Shown piece by piece: positions 15,001 to 27,500 of a stretch of 64,000 nucleotides of DNA. The translations under genes were made by a program, and so were the position numbers. Each line of letters opens with the position of its first letter. The stretch's first letter is position 1. Source of the stretch: Trichosphaerium sp. ATCC 40318. Lineage: Eukaryota; Discosea; Flabellinia; Trichosidae. The stretch is from assembly GCA_038496445.1 (NCBI GenBank), contig JALMLS010000354.1, positions 310,001-374,000 on the forward strand. The letters are read 5' to 3'. The notes under the pieces are model-generated. The model saw only the letters and a program-made list of their open reading frames with translations. It had not been told where the DNA came from and searched no databases.

Positions 15001-18000
15001 AAGAAAACAACTTCTAATCACCACAATTAGGCTTCAAGCAGGCGCTGATAAGTTACCTTCAGAAGCCTTCTCCTTCTTTATTGGTGGCGGTGAAAGTACT
15101 ACAACTGGAGAATTTCCAAGTGAAGTTTTACGTCTCATGAACGAAGAGATGCGTGGAGTACTTTGGGAGATGAGAAAAATCCCTCAATTCAGTAAAGTAT
15201 TTGATCACATCGAGGTACGATTTACAAACAACTATTCCAAGACAATCTTATCTTATTCTCATTTCTTTAGAAACACCCTGGCGCATGGGAGCGCTTCTTA
15301 AGCGCCAATGATGCTGAAGATCATGTTCCAGATTGTTGGAATGCAGAAGCTGCAATATCAAAAGTGTTGACATCTTTCTTCCAATTAGTTGTTGGCAAAG
15401 TAAGTTTGGTCGAAATTAATACTTCAATTCTTCTTGTTGACACTCTCGTTCTATAAAGGCCTTCAGGGAAGATAAGTTACTAGAATTAGGACGTAGATTT
15501 GTTCTTCAAGTGTTTGGTGATGAATTCAATTCACTCGAAGACTTTGACTTTGGTAACGTTGTAAAGGTATGCCAAAGACCCTTCTTTCAGATGTATTACT
15601 AATACATTAATAAGAACGAAAGCAAGCCTGGTAATCCTCTATTGCTCATTTCAACTCCTGGTTACGATGCTAGTCCATATGTTGACGATCTAGCAGCTCA
15701 ACATCCAGAAGTCAGCTACAAGTACAACTACACATTGAAATACAAACGACTAACTTGTGGCTACTAGAGCTATTGCTATTGGATCAGAAGAAGGTTACGG
15801 ACAAGCAGAGACTGCTATAAACGAAGCATCAAGATTTGGTGGATGGGTTGCCCTTAAGAATGTCCACATGGCTCCACAATGGCTCACAACAATCGAAAAG
15901 AAAGTCAGGTCAATGAACAAGCACAAAGACTTTAGACTCTTCATGACAGCATCTATTCATCCTCACCTACCTCAAAGTCTACTCCGTTTATCGGCTATGT
16001 TCATGTTTGAACCGCCACCAGGAATTAAGGTAAATATCAAATACAGTCACGTTACTCGTATCTAAATTCCATTCTTAGGCGAATATTCAAAGATCTCTAC
16101 AAGAATGGGGAACTGCTAAGATGGATAAACAACCTATTGAAAGAGCAAGAGTGTACTTCCTTCTCGCATGGTAAGTTATTGGTTTTACAAAGAGCTTTGG
16201 TGTTCTGTTTTGGTTGTTAACTTAATGGATAGGTTCCATGCTGTTATACAAGAAAGACGTAGGTACATACCATACGGATGGTCTAAGATGTTCGAGTTTA
16301 ATGAAACAGATAAGAAAGTCGCTCAAAAATGTGTTGGTACGAATCTATCTTATTACATTAACTTGCGTTTTATCAACCACGTGCTTATTAAACATTAGAT
16401 TATTGGATTGGTTCTGTGAGTGAAGGAAGAGATACTGTATCTCCTGATACTATTCCATGGTCTGCTATGCGTCGCTTGCTAGGTCATACTATCTATGGTG
16501 GTCGCGTTGACAATGAGTTTGATCAAAGACTCTTAGACTCGTTCCTTTCACATCTCTTCCAACCAGACGCCTACAAAGACGACTTTTCTCTTGTTTTAAG
16601 TACAAGCCAAGATGGTAAGCCCATGTCCTTGTGAAGCAAAGTTTAAACCTCTCTAGAATTACAAGTCAAGCTGCCAAAGAGTACTAGAAGAGAAGACTTT
16701 GTGAGATGGGTTAGTTGTTTTTCTTACACCAAAACAGGACTTCTCGATGCTAATGTTTTTACTAGGTTTCTACGTTACCAGAGTGGACGCCTCCAGCATG
16801 GCTCGGTTTGTCTCCAAACGCTGAAGTGATTATACTCAAGACAAAAGCAAAACGTGTTGTGTTTAATCTACAACAGATGCAACTCCTTCAAGCCACCGAT
16901 GATGTTTCTGAACAAGTACTTTATTGTTTCAAGGTTGTAATTTAACTCACGCAATAGGAGGGTGGTGGAAATAAAGAAAAGCTAAAACAGCTCGAAACCA
17001 TAGCCACAGACTGGGTAAAACTGCTTCCTAAGGTAAGAAAAAACAGGTCCACGGTCTCGCAAGTTTGGCGTTCTGTCAAAGAAAAACATGGACTGATTTG
17101 TTTTGTAGGATATCAAATCTCCAACTGAAAAAGGAGCTGATAAATCATCTCCACTATGGCGTTACTTTAATAGAGAAGTAAATCAAGGCGCTTCACAACT
17201 CAAGAAACTCCACAAGGACCTTGACGAACTTACTCAGGTAAAACTAAAAGGAACCAGCCGATTGACAATTTCTTGACTCTTTTGCTCTTTTTTAGGCTTG
17301 TCAAGGCAAACTGAAGCATACAAATGATATCAGAGATCTTATGGATTGTATTGGAAGAGGTGACGTTCCAAAGGCATGGCTCAAATACGAGGTAAGAAAA
17401 AGCGAAGCTAACACAACAGAAATACTAATAACATCGGCGTAGATTTCACCATCAACACGTGTATCCGGATGGGTAAGGGATTTCACAAAGAGAACACGCC
17501 AGCTCACCTCAATTGGACAATCACTTGATGAAACACCAAAAGAGCAGCCAAGAATAAGCTTAAACATTGGGCTACTTCTTAATCCTGAACCATTCATCAC
17601 AGCAACACGTCAGGTAACTATTCAAAAAATATGATGTATTCATTTAATTAAATTCTTCACTAGGCTGCCGCACGTGCCAATGGATGGTCTCTAGAAAACT
17701 TAACTCTAAACTTGCGTATTGCTGACGAAGAGTTGAATGACGATTTACTAAAGAGTTGTCCAGCAGGAAGCTTCTACCTGAGCGGACTCAAGCTACAGGT
17801 ACAATTTATACATCTCCAAAAAGTAAATAACATACACAATAGGGTGCTGAATGGAAAGAAAACCACCTTGTCGTATCAACGTCTATGGAGGCTTCTATGC
17901 CACCGGCTCAACTTCTATGGGTAACCAACACAGACGCACCAAAAGACGAAGGGACAAAGGTAAAAGAACATTCAAAAAAAAACAAATTCTAATTTAGTTA

Positions 18001-18137
18001 TGAAGGTACTGGTTCCTTGTTATCTGACAGCAACTCGAAAGACTCTATTGTTTTCAGTTTATCTACATGCTCATGAAGAAGTTGATGAACATGTTTGGTT
18101 CCAAAGAGGTGTTGCTCTTATTGCCTCTAAAGTATGA
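1..18137 (+). CDS. DYNC1H1-like: Cytoplasmic dynein 1-type heavy chain (5' partial, multi-exon)
   Basis: This is the motor subunit of cytoplasmic dynein, which hydrolyses ATP to walk to microtubule minus ends. Spliced exons read through tail DHC_N1 (about 60-3100), linker, AAA1 with P-loop GPAGTGKTE (7090-7117) and CDE Walker B, and AAA2 with GPAGSGKTE (about 8346). AAA3 has CGPPGSGKT split by an intron (9842-9925) and AAA4 has GVSGGGKT (about 11228). The stalk follows: coiled coil 1 at 12150-12540, microtubule-binding tip at about 12600-12930, coiled coil 2 at 13010-13350. AAA5/6 and the C-terminal cap follow, ending in TGA at 18135-18137. The AAA1 strings [15 protein letters not shown] and MNPGYAGR, and YSQGFKTAE downstream, match dynein-1 rather than axonemal dyneins, so a flagellum is not implied. 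Several dozen short introns interrupt it. The N-terminus lies left of the window. The family call is very secure; individual exon edges are less so. Confidence 0.95.
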
Positions 18138-18554
18138 GCAAAAACAGAAAGACACGCTGTTTCGTGTACCTTCAATAAAACCCAGTTTCACTTTTTTGAG
18201 GTAACTTACAAAGGCAACTGAAAGATGACTAAAATACCCACTAAGTCATCCTCTACATTGTGTAGCATAACGTTAAACCATTTTCGCGTTAGCCGATACA
18301 CTATCTACACGTGAGCAAATATCGGGAGTATGGAATTTACCCGAGGCAACAGCTAAATTTGCCCGTTTTAAAAAGTTTCGAATTTTCATAGCACGTGAAC
18401 TCATGGAGTCTACTATTTGTCCGCCCTTGTAGTACTTGTGAGGTAAATAATAATGACTAGCATAAGCAAGATTTGTGTGTTCATTAATTTAAGTTATCAG
18501 TCAAAGCGTTTAAGTTTTTTTATTATTCGAACATACTCAACAAAGCAACTCCTT
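18138..18554. other. Intergenic, tandem genes
   Basis: No open frame of note. The segment should hold the dynein 3' end and the promoter of the questin-oxidase-like gene. Two CACGTG hexamers lie here (18308, 18392). Confidence 0.5.
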
Positions 18555-19950
18555 ATGACAACAACTGTTATCAATAATCTTAAAACCCTGATTGAGAAAG
18601 GTATCAAAGCTTGTTATACAGCCATGGTTCCACGCTAATCTTCTTTGTAAGACTACGAAGCACATCATGTTGAATACAACACAGACTACTGTAATCATAT
18701 GCTACACATGTTGACAGCACTAAGCAATCTTGGAGGTACCTATTAGATCTAGACTTAGCAACTAAACTCATGAACATTGTATAGCACCAGAAGATGTACT
18801 TCTCGAAGCTTACCAAAGATACGAAAAAAACACAGGCTTTGGTAGTCGGTCACATTCTACAGTAAATCTAACACTTTTTTCGTCAGATTTCAGTTTAATA
18901 CCTAAACTACAACCTTCGAAAGATACTGCTATAACGCTTGACAATTGGAAGGATTACTTGGGCAATCGTACACACTTTGCAGAGTATTGTGACTTCTTCA
19001 AGAACGAGCTAGTAAGACTCGGTTCTCAGAAAGCTCTGGCAAGAGAACACCTGCTGTTGACTAAATTGATAGTTTTATGTAGATTAATTGCTATGTACCG
19101 GAGCTTAGTAAAGGTATCATGGGCTCCCTTCTTCATCCAATGATTCATATTGGATTCGCTTTAAAGAGTGGGGTTGGTATTGCAGTATGTTCAGGACTAG
19201 CATATTTGGCGTACGCTCTTGAACCACTAGGACAACTAAACGAAAAAGGTTAACATTGTACTGATGTTGAAAAGTTTTTACTGAATATCTTGTTCAAGGT
19301 GGAGACGAGAATCTAACATCGCTTGTGTCCAGTATTACAGGTGATGCGGTTTTGAATAAATGTGTTGATGGTGTGTTCGGCTTTCGTCTACGAAAAGCAA
19401 AACTCCAAGAAAAGGGGTTAAAAGAAATAGTGGGATATGTTAACAAATGGAAATGTGAAGATTCAAAAAAAGGGATGATGGAACTTCAGAAAGCTAGTGT
19501 CCATTTATTCGGAAACTCAGGTTGTACTAACTTTGTTCTTGTACATGTCGTCACTTGTGCTTATGCTGTGAAACAGGTAAAACAATATTTTACATGTTAT
19601 CAATCTATCAGTCGCGCTCACTCCCTTAGATTCTCGACGTTTTGAAGAATGAGAAAGATAAGATCACTCTTCTTCGTGAATTCGTCCAAGCGATAATCTT
19701 GGCCTTCTTGTCCCAACCAGAGCGCACATTTGATACAAAGCCTCCCAAGACATCAAAGTCATGGGACGAAATATCTAAGATTGCTGTGAGCCACATTGAC
19801 GAACACGTGATGAAAGCTGTTTTGGCTTGTAAAGATTTCGATAAAGAAATGAATCTCCAGTTCCTTAAGGACGTTGCAGCTCATACTTGCTCTCAAATCA
19901 AGATCACTAAAGAAGATTGGTTAATCGACCAAGCACGAAAATCCGATTAA
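18555..19950 (+). CDS. Questin-oxidase-like protein (DUF4243 family)
   Basis: The family includes fungal questin oxidase and AflY, which carry out Baeyer-Villiger-type ring opening in polyketide pathways. Many members outside fungi have no known substrate. The start is ATG 18555. An intron at 18601-18651 joins a short first exon to a frame reading DYEAHHVEYNTDYCNHML; a second lies at 18736-18784. Family hallmarks are the N-terminal H-H...Y...H-x-x-H histidine cluster, the YLGNRTHFAEYCDFF block (about 18950), and GIMGSLLHPMIHIGFAL (about 19110), which is the conserved G-x-LHPxIHxG motif. Further introns lie near 19250-19300 and 19576-19630. A reading-frame change between about 19045 and 19085 needs a very short or atypical intron, so this joint is unsure. 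The stop is TAA at 19948-19950. The substrate is unknown. Confidence 0.8.
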
Positions 19951-20373
19951 AGTCCAAATAAAGACGTAGTTTAGATTACACGACGAATCGTTTTGTCAAA
20001 AAAAAAAAAAAACGCATGATTTTTTAAGTATGCCATGCTATAATGGAGACTGTTTGATTGTGCAAAGCCACTTTAGGAGTAGCTTAAATAATTGACAGAG
20101 AAGTGCTTTACGGCCACTCAAGAATAATTTACCGAATAAGAACTGTATAGCACATTTTCAGTTAAAGGCACATAACTTAAAGTATAGAAGTTGCAGTCTT
20201 GCTTCAGTTCTATTACTATGAAGCAAAAATTGTTTTACCTACTGAGGGAAACTACGTCAATGCTGTCGCTGCCAGTGGAACTTCACCACACCATTTTCAT
20301 TGAATTAATTTTTGGTTGTCACCTAACATAGACTCCCAGTCTTTATTTACAACTGGTAACGTTCGCTACCGTT
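19951..20373. other. Intergenic between converging genes
   Basis: This stretch separates two convergent stop codons. It holds an A-homopolymer near 19998-20012 and no convincing reading frame. It probably contains both polyadenylation regions. Confidence 0.5.
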
Positions 20374-20754
20374 TCATACGTAATGCACAGCTACAAAAAG
20401 GGCTTGTAGTGTAAATAACGTTGCGTTGACTCCCAATCCAATGTAAAGGTTGTTTAGAATGGATACAGAGAACCACCACATACCAATGGCCATAACAGCA
20501 TTAATAACGGAACATATGGGAGCAGTTAGCATCGTCATCATTGCAAATGCTGTAGAAGGCCTATTTCCTGGCTTCATATCTGTTCTAATCTTATCACCAA
20601 TAGCGCATGGTACAAACAAACCTGGAAAGTGTTAAACCTGGCACAGTGGTCGCTAAGTACCTAAAAAACCGACTGCGATACCTACAGAAGACCATACACC
20701 CAAAGATACGGCGAATACAACTACATCTAAAAACATGCTCATGTCGGAGCTCAT
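20374..20754 (-). CDS. Small three-helix membrane protein, unknown function
   Basis: I do not recognise the family. Two exons join across a 39-nt intron (20622-20660 on the + strand) to give about 112 residues. The start codon complement is at 20752-20754. Three hydrophobic stretches are visible: VVVFAVSLGVW...IAVGFL near the N-terminus, a central TAPICSVINAVMAIGMWWF, and a C-terminal LGVNATLFTLQALFVAV. A short charged loop (IGDKIRTDMKPGNRPS) lies after the first helix. The splice keeps frame and joins a continuous first helix, which supports a real gene. It could be a small transporter or organelle membrane protein, but nothing in the sequence decides this. Confidence 0.6.
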
Positions 20755-22907
20755 GTTAGTGATGTATGTTATTTAAAGTATTGGCTCGTTAAGCCAAGCT
20801 GTGCGTTGTCATTATCGGAAAGAGAATTGGTTTTTTTTTGCGTTAATTGTCTTCTTTCACCTTGTAAATCGTTCACGTAATATATTTTGGTGCAACACAA
20901 TGTGACTTTCCATAAACATGCTTCTACAGCGCACTTTACAGCGCTGTTGTAGCGTAGCGTTCTCAAAATTCGTTAGAGTTCTATTTGAAAATAGCCACGT
21001 GGCAAGAACCAATAATTAGCTTTGATGCAATTACAAGTCATTTAACAAGCTAATTGAAAATTTGCTCATGTCATAACGGACTTGACCGCTTGGTCACGAA
21101 GCATGAGATCCTTGTTTATTCCAGACACACAATAAAACTACAACCAAATAACTTTTTGCACCTTATACAAACCCGTCGTTCAATCGGATGGGGTATTGGT
21201 AGAATGACAGGGGCACCTAATGACAGTGATGGTATTTTGGGTATTCTGAAACTCGACGAGTCCAATACTCCAAGTTTATTATTGTGTAGAGATTCCGGTT
21301 ATGACAGGTTTTCAAAAGAGAGTCAAGAAAGCGTAATGGAATTTCTGGATTAATCACAACAAATAGACGTTGGCCTCTTTTGTATGTGCAAATTACTACA
21401 TACTCCACGTGCTACAAAAAGACAACAACGTTTATTTTTTGCAGATTTGTTACATTCCTTTTACTATTTCAACAGGCAACCTTTGCCTTAGGGTTTGCAA
21501 CTTACCTACTCATTGACTCGGCAAGGATAATTATAACAGTGAAACATCGTCGTGTAGTTTCGCGTGTTTTGTGGTTATGTGAAATCGGGATTACATCGGA
21601 CAAACTCTTGAAAAACTCGTTACACCTTTTCACTCAAAAAACTATTATCACCTTACAATGAGCAACTTTCTTTAATACCGACACTATCCCTGGCTATTCT
21701 TTTTGTAGTCTTTATGTTCGCATGTCCAGTATCAGGAAACGACGAAGAGGTAGAATCGTGCATAGGCAAATGGTGCTCAAGGCTGTATCGAAAAGACGGA
21801 GGTTCGGGAACTTATTGCGCTGACCGTTGGGGATCTTGCCCTGCAAAGAGTTATAGTGGCGTACGCACTTCTCCATTGTCTACGCTGTTCAACTTTAGAC
21901 TCACTTCAAAGTATAGTATGCCAACATATCAGGCAAGAAAAACTGTGGTAAACGATGCAATCAGAGAACACCAAGCGCTGGAAGATGTAACAACCACGAT
22001 GGTACCATGGTAACTGCTGTAAGTGGGGATGTAACCCGCTATAAATGTAATTAAGCGAATCTATATAGTAACCACAACCATGTTGTATGTGACTTGGTAT
22101 CTCAGTGGCAGTGTTAAGCAAACTATAAATAAATTGGTTTGAACGTGTTTGAAGGCATCAATACCTGTCATGTTGTTTTCGTTGTGAATTCTTAACTACA
22201 GCAGAAAGTGAGTAAATTACAGCGGTTGTAAAAGTTCATTATTAACAAACTAACAGAAGTTGCAAGATATGTCAGATTTGACTAAACACAAAAACCAAAC
22301 GTCACGTGGCACAGTTTTGCAAACTTGAATAATACGGACAATATAAATTACAAGGCATGCGAATAATTGTGATAACATACGTATATGCATTTAGAAGTCA
22401 ATTTGTGGTAGCCTGTAGAAAATTAGTGCAGTCTGTTGGGGCTATAGTTTTCCGAAAACAAAAATTTGAAGTGTAGAAAGATGCATAGCTAGGGCAGTCC
22501 ACTAAACTAGAAAGCGCCTGGTTCACTTACGGTCGGGTCCTCGCTGTGCTCGGAACTAGAAACCGACCTTCGCTCACATATAGTGATCCATTGGTGGGTA
22601 TAGGCATTCGGTTTTTGTATCGAATTCTATTTTTTCGAATTTTATCTTTCGAAAAATTCGGAAAAAACGTGGGTCCGCAGTCGTTGAATAGATTAAATCA
22701 AAAGGGTGCTAATACCACTTATTTAAGTGGTAGTACATGACGATCATGCCGTTGCATCATAAGTTAAGTCCTCATGAAGCTGTAAACAGCTATTCTCATG
22801 AAACAGTTGCAAGGAAAGGTAACTACTAGCACTTCATTTAGCCAAAAGCTATTACAATATTTCATGTTTTTAATGATATCTCTTGATCTAAGGTACTAGA
22901 TCACCAA
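20755..22907. other. Region without a convincing gene
   Basis: About 2.1 kb. Open frames at 21054-21353 (+), 21380-21661 (+) and 21714-22013 (+) lack recognisable motifs. The third is preceded in frame by a hydrophobic run (LSLAILFVVFMFACP) and has several cysteines, so a small secreted or membrane protein around 21660-21900 is possible. The others look like chance frames. A GC-richer patch lies at about 22510-22570. No tRNA or rRNA is seen. Confidence 0.35.
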
Positions 22908-24185
22908 TTAATTCCTATACTTTGTATAAAGTTGCCTGCGTCTAAAGTTGAAAAAATTGTTTCTCAACTTACTCACATCCACTGTTTTTTTCTGTCTACC
23001 ATTTCTGTAAATATTTAGACTTTTTAGTTCGCCATTCATTTCCCAAATCTTTTCTTCTCCTTCTTTCCTTCCATTGACATACCAACATTGACTCTTTGGC
23101 TTACCTGCATAATACCAATGCTTTTCTTCTTGTTCCTTGTTGCCATTGATATAAAAACAACAACTCCTCAGCCGTCCATTTTCATACCATGACTTCAGTT
23201 CTCCTTCCGGTACACCATTCTTATATGAACATTGCTTCTGTAGTTTACCGCCAACAGAAAAAACCTTCTCAATTCCTTCTTTACGACCTGACATATAAAA
23301 TGCTTGTCTGGCTAATGTTTTATTCTCATAAAAATCTTTCTTCTCTCCTTCAATCTTACCTTTTACATAACAGCATTGTGACTTTATTTGGCCATTTGTA
23401 TGCCATTCTCTAAACTCTCCTTCTTTAACTCCATCAACATAATAACAATGACTCTTTTCACGTCCATCCAAATACCAACAATGTTCTTCTCCTTCTATCT
23501 TACCGTTTATGTAAGAACATTGACTTTTTAAACAGCCACTCCCATGCCAGGTTTTTTGCTCTCCATCCTTCACCCCTTTGTTAAAAGCAGAATGAGTTTT
23601 CAATTGTCCTGTAGAATACCACTCCTTATCTTCACTTCTACCGCCAACACCAAGAGGGTAAACATGGCGACGCATTTTGCCATTGTCAAAGAACTGTTTT
23701 TCTACTTTGAACCCATCTACCATAGAGTATTCCTTCTCTAACTTACCGTCATCAAACCAGTATTTCGCTTTCACTTCTTCTTCTATACCATTAACAAAAT
23801 GACGATGTTGGATTAAGGTGCCATTCCTGTGCCATAACTTGTACTCTCCATGAATCTTACCATTTACATAAAAGGTGTGTTCATATAAAACCCCGGATGT
23901 TGTCCAATTCTTGTACTCACCATCAAGGTGATCATTAACAAACCAACATTGTTTTGTCAGTGAACCAAATTCTGTCCAAGTTTTAAAGTGTCCGTCTTTA
24001 TATCCATGAGAATACCTCATCTCTGTCACTTTTTGGTTACCATTGTACCTTATCCATTTACCTTGTTTTTTAAGCTCACGATCAAACCTGGAGCATACCG
24101 CAGCTACTTTTGATAACAGTGGCCATTTAATATAAACATAACTATCCAGGTCCATTATATCTAGTTGGAGCTCCACTGGAAGCAA
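22908..24185 (-). CDS. F-box-like protein with about 15 MORN-variant (YwqK-type) repeats
   Basis: A single uninterrupted 425-codon frame, unusual in a window where almost every other gene is spliced. The first 40 residues (LPVELQLDIMDLDS...LLSKVAAVCSRFDREL) look like a degenerate F-box, which would bind Skp1 in an SCF ubiquitin ligase. The rest is about 15 tandem units of 21-24 residues with the pattern W-Y-x-N-G-x-L-K-x-x-x-x-Y-x-N-G-x-x-x-G-E. This is the MORN_2/YwqK class found in bacteria, some protists and very commonly in giant DNA viruses. Repeats in this class are thought to form beta-hairpin rods that bind protein or membrane partners; the target here is unknown. Lack of introns and this repeat class raise the possibility of transfer from a giant virus. 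Confidence 0.75.
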   Translation of the reverse strand: MLPVELQLDIMDLDSYVYIKWPLLSKVAAVCSRFDRELKKQGKWIRYNGNQKVTEMRYSHGYKDGHFKTWTEFGSLTKQCWFVNDHLDGEYKNWTTSGVLYEHTFYVNGKIHGEYKLWHRNGTLIQHRHFVNGIEEEVKAKYWFDDGKLEKEYSMVDGFKVEKQFFDNGKMRRHVYPLGVGGRSEDKEWYSTGQLKTHSAFNKGVKDGEQKTWHGSGCLKSQCSYINGKIEGEEHCWYLDGREKSHCYYVDGVKEGEFREWHTNGQIKSQCCYVKGKIEGEKKDFYENKTLARQAFYMSGRKEGIEKVFSVGGKLQKQCSYKNGVPEGELKSWYENGRLRSCCFYINGNKEQEEKHWYYAGKPKSQCWYVNGRKEGEEKIWEMNGELKSLNIYRNGRQKKTVDVSKLRNNFFNFRRRQLYTKYRN

Positions 24186-24596
24186 AAGTGGACTCCTTTC
24201 ATCTTTTGTTTGGCTGTCAGCAGATAACTATTTCATTTATTAATAATAGGTAAACGCTACTAGCCTTACTCGTAGGTTATTACGTTTCAAAGCCATTTTT
24301 AATATTAGTTCCTTCAGTATGAATTGTGTTTATTGAAAAACTTGTTGACCGTCGTTCCAAAATATGGTTATCAAAAAAGATGGTATGAACAAAAGGATCA
24401 ACCTGTGATTGTCAACTTACTTTGGTGTAACAGCGTAGCCGCAAAATGTTCTTGGATACTTATAGTACAGACGTTGTCAATTCCTCAATGTATCGATGGA
24501 AAATAACGACAAACAAGTTGTACAAAGTTCTTTTTTTTTTACCGTTTACAAAAACAAAATAGTGGTGAAGTTTTTTTTTCAATAATTATAAAGCTG
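24186..24596. other. Intergenic
   Basis: This stretch lies between the - strand MORN gene's start and the RhoGEF's stop. A 60-codon + strand frame at 24324-24506 shows no motif and is probably chance. T- and A-runs near 24530-24580 may belong to the RhoGEF 3' untranslated region. Confidence 0.4.
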
Positions 24597-27500
24597 TTAC
24601 TCCTTCTTGGAGCTCTTTTCTTTTTTATCGTGTTTATCACTCTTATCACTCTTATCACTTCTACTTTCTTTTTTATCTTCCAGTTTTGGACTCCCTGTAC
24701 TCTTTTTAACAGGGTTACTTCCTTTTCTTGATAATAAAAATGAATTTCTTCGAGATGTTCTAGCGACCTTCATCCACCTTATTGCAGCTGATATATGTCT
24801 TTCCCATTTAGCTTCACTGCCTTCTTTCTCACCAACAAATATGCAAGACGTTTTTTTAGCTTTGAGTACCAGGACTTCTAAAAAAATGAGTGAGACTTCA
24901 AGTCATGATTTTTTCTTTTGAAAAATAAAACAAGATTTGAAAATAACGTACCAGCGACATCTCCACCGTATGGATTTTTCTTCAGTTCAATTATTGAAGA
25001 GCCACTTAAGGTTATAATACGTTTAAAGTTAAGCTTTATTTTAGATCCAAAAATCCTAAAAAAGGCGGAAAAGTCAACAACAAAAATCACGTGATTTGTA
25101 AAAAAAAAATTTTACAAAAAATCTGCGATTGTTAGAATAAATATTGCGATAATCAACTATGAAGTCTGATAGCGCTTGCTAAATTGCCACGTTTTTTTTA
25201 TGAAGAGAAAAATAAGATCTTGTTAGCGTACTGTTTTGTGCTTTTACTTTCAACAATCATATCATTAAAAAGATGCCATTCGAACTTTCTAAATTTTTTG
25301 TTTACAGCCACCAATACACTACCTAGTGACAGGTTAAACATGTTCGAATAGGTTTTAATAGTCAAACGTGTTTATGGAAAGAAATTTAAGTCGTACCTGA
25401 GTAGAGATATCTTCTATGTGGTTCACCCAAGTTAGGGCAGTCAGAAATAGCATATTCCACAGTCAATACTTGTTTTAAATTTTCTGCTTCACGTTTCTTT
25501 TCATTTACGTAGTTTGCTACATTACTCATTTTTTCAGTTGCCGCTTTAATAGCTACATGATCTGGATGGGATTCTGGTGTTTCTTCCAACAGTTTCTGAA
25601 GAAAAAAATTAGTTTAATTTGTCTTGGCAGCTTGCGTTGAAAAGCAGAAATTGTGGGCTTTGTGTACCTCTAGTAACATTAAATACCTCGGTAACCCTAC
25701 GGTGTATATAAGACATATTGTATAGAATATAATTTGGGGGAAATAAAAAATCACGTGCGTTGGATAGGAGCAATTAATAAATCAGATAAATAACGACCTT
25801 TAAGGTCTGCTGCGTATTGAACCTCTTGTCGCTCCAAATAGGCTCTGAACTTGGAATTGCGTTTTTTTATATCCATTAACGTAGTAATTCTAGCATTATA
25901 TCCATTTACATATCTAGTATACACTTTCAAGTGCTCTACCTACATACGGTGTCAGGATAGTAAAGAATATTCGAAGGTTAGTACAAAACCAGCATCGAGA
26001 AAAACATCGCCAATGTTCTGGCATACAGCCCACGTGTCTATTCGGGTCTATATTGTAATATTAGCTGAAATCGATTTAAAGGTCCTCAATACGCACCTTT
26101 AAATCGCCTTGAAGAATATTACTACACAAAGAAATATATTAGCGTACAACGAACCCAGCTCCAAAAAAAATTTGGAAATACCTGAAATTTTTAATGACCT
26201 CAAGATCTTCGAATAATACTCTAATATCGTCCTTATCTATCATAGGTTCTTCTTGAAGTTTTTTTAGATAACACTAAGGAATATATGTTAACAAAGAGAA
26301 TGGAGTAACAAAGATTGGGATACCTGAATGATAAGTTCAATGTCACTCTTGTATTGTTTCTCCGAATCGAAAATCTCATTCGCTATTCGGGTTCTTACGT
26401 CTATAAATGAAAGTCTCAGTACAATAATTTTTTTGAGTACAATTCCTAAAGGTTACGAACCGTAGTTTTCAAGTAACTGAGAATTTGAGATTTGTCGTTT
26501 AGGTGTTTTAGGAGATTCCTTCGAAGCCTTTAAATGTTTTCTTCTTTTTGGAGAAGACTTTTTGTTCGATTCTCCTGCCTTTGAGAAGTATCGCACCAAG
26601 CTACCAACAGGTTTTACTTCAGTCTTATCAACGCTTAAACCTTATCAAAAGACCTTAGATAAACGAATGATAGACAGAAAGCTCTAGGTACTTACTTTTT
26701 TCAACGCCATTTGTAAGAACTTCAACAATTATTTTTATATCCTTTGAGTTGTGGATACTATAAAAGGTTGTGAGTGAACGATTATTTCAAATTTTATATC
26801 ACGATTAGGTACTTCACATTCTAAAATACATACCCAGAGTTTATCACAATACTATTATAATGCTCACGCTTCAAACGGGCAAGACGGGAAAAAGTTATGT
26901 GCCACTTTTCACAGAAGCGCACGAAGTTTTTAACTTCTGTCTTGCCCAACTCTGTAGCTTTTAGTTCCGTTTCTAAAGCTTGTATTGTATCGTATAAACG
27001 TTGTCTTAAAAAAAAATAAGAAGGTATAAATAACCTTTTACGCAAACAAAAAAGAATACAAAAAAAACAAAAAAAAAAAAAAAGGAATACAAAAAAATCT
27101 CTTAATTATCACGTGCTTAGATGCAGTCCTTGTAGTAAGTCTATCCTCAGTTGGTACCCGATTATCCAATAATTCTTCTGCAGCAGAACCAACAGACGCC
27201 AAAGAATGACGACGTACTAGTTTACTCTCTGTTACATCAGGTCCCTCCACTTTAATCTGAGGAGTAGTAGTACTTTTGCCAAAGTCGTCAGACGCTACAT
27301 TGCGCAATAAATTAATACAAAGAAAACATGACGCTTGCTGCTATTAACAGTAAACAAAAACCCAAAAGGTGTTTTTTTAAAATTTCAGTCTTGTCGAAAT
27401 TTTTTGATGTTAGAAAAAGATAGGGGTATTTCTTACACTTTTTTTTACTTGTCTGTTTGATATGAGACTGCTCCATTAAGAATTTTAGTATTACTGGATC

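Noticed and set aside
24607-24921. 104-codon + strand frame rich in Ser and Leu
   Set aside because: It is the shadow of the low-complexity Ser/Lys tail and PH domain exon of the - strand RhoGEF.
27060-27085. A-homopolymer as a possible retrotransposon tail
   Set aside because: It lies in an intron of the RhoGEF, with no target-site duplication or element body seen.
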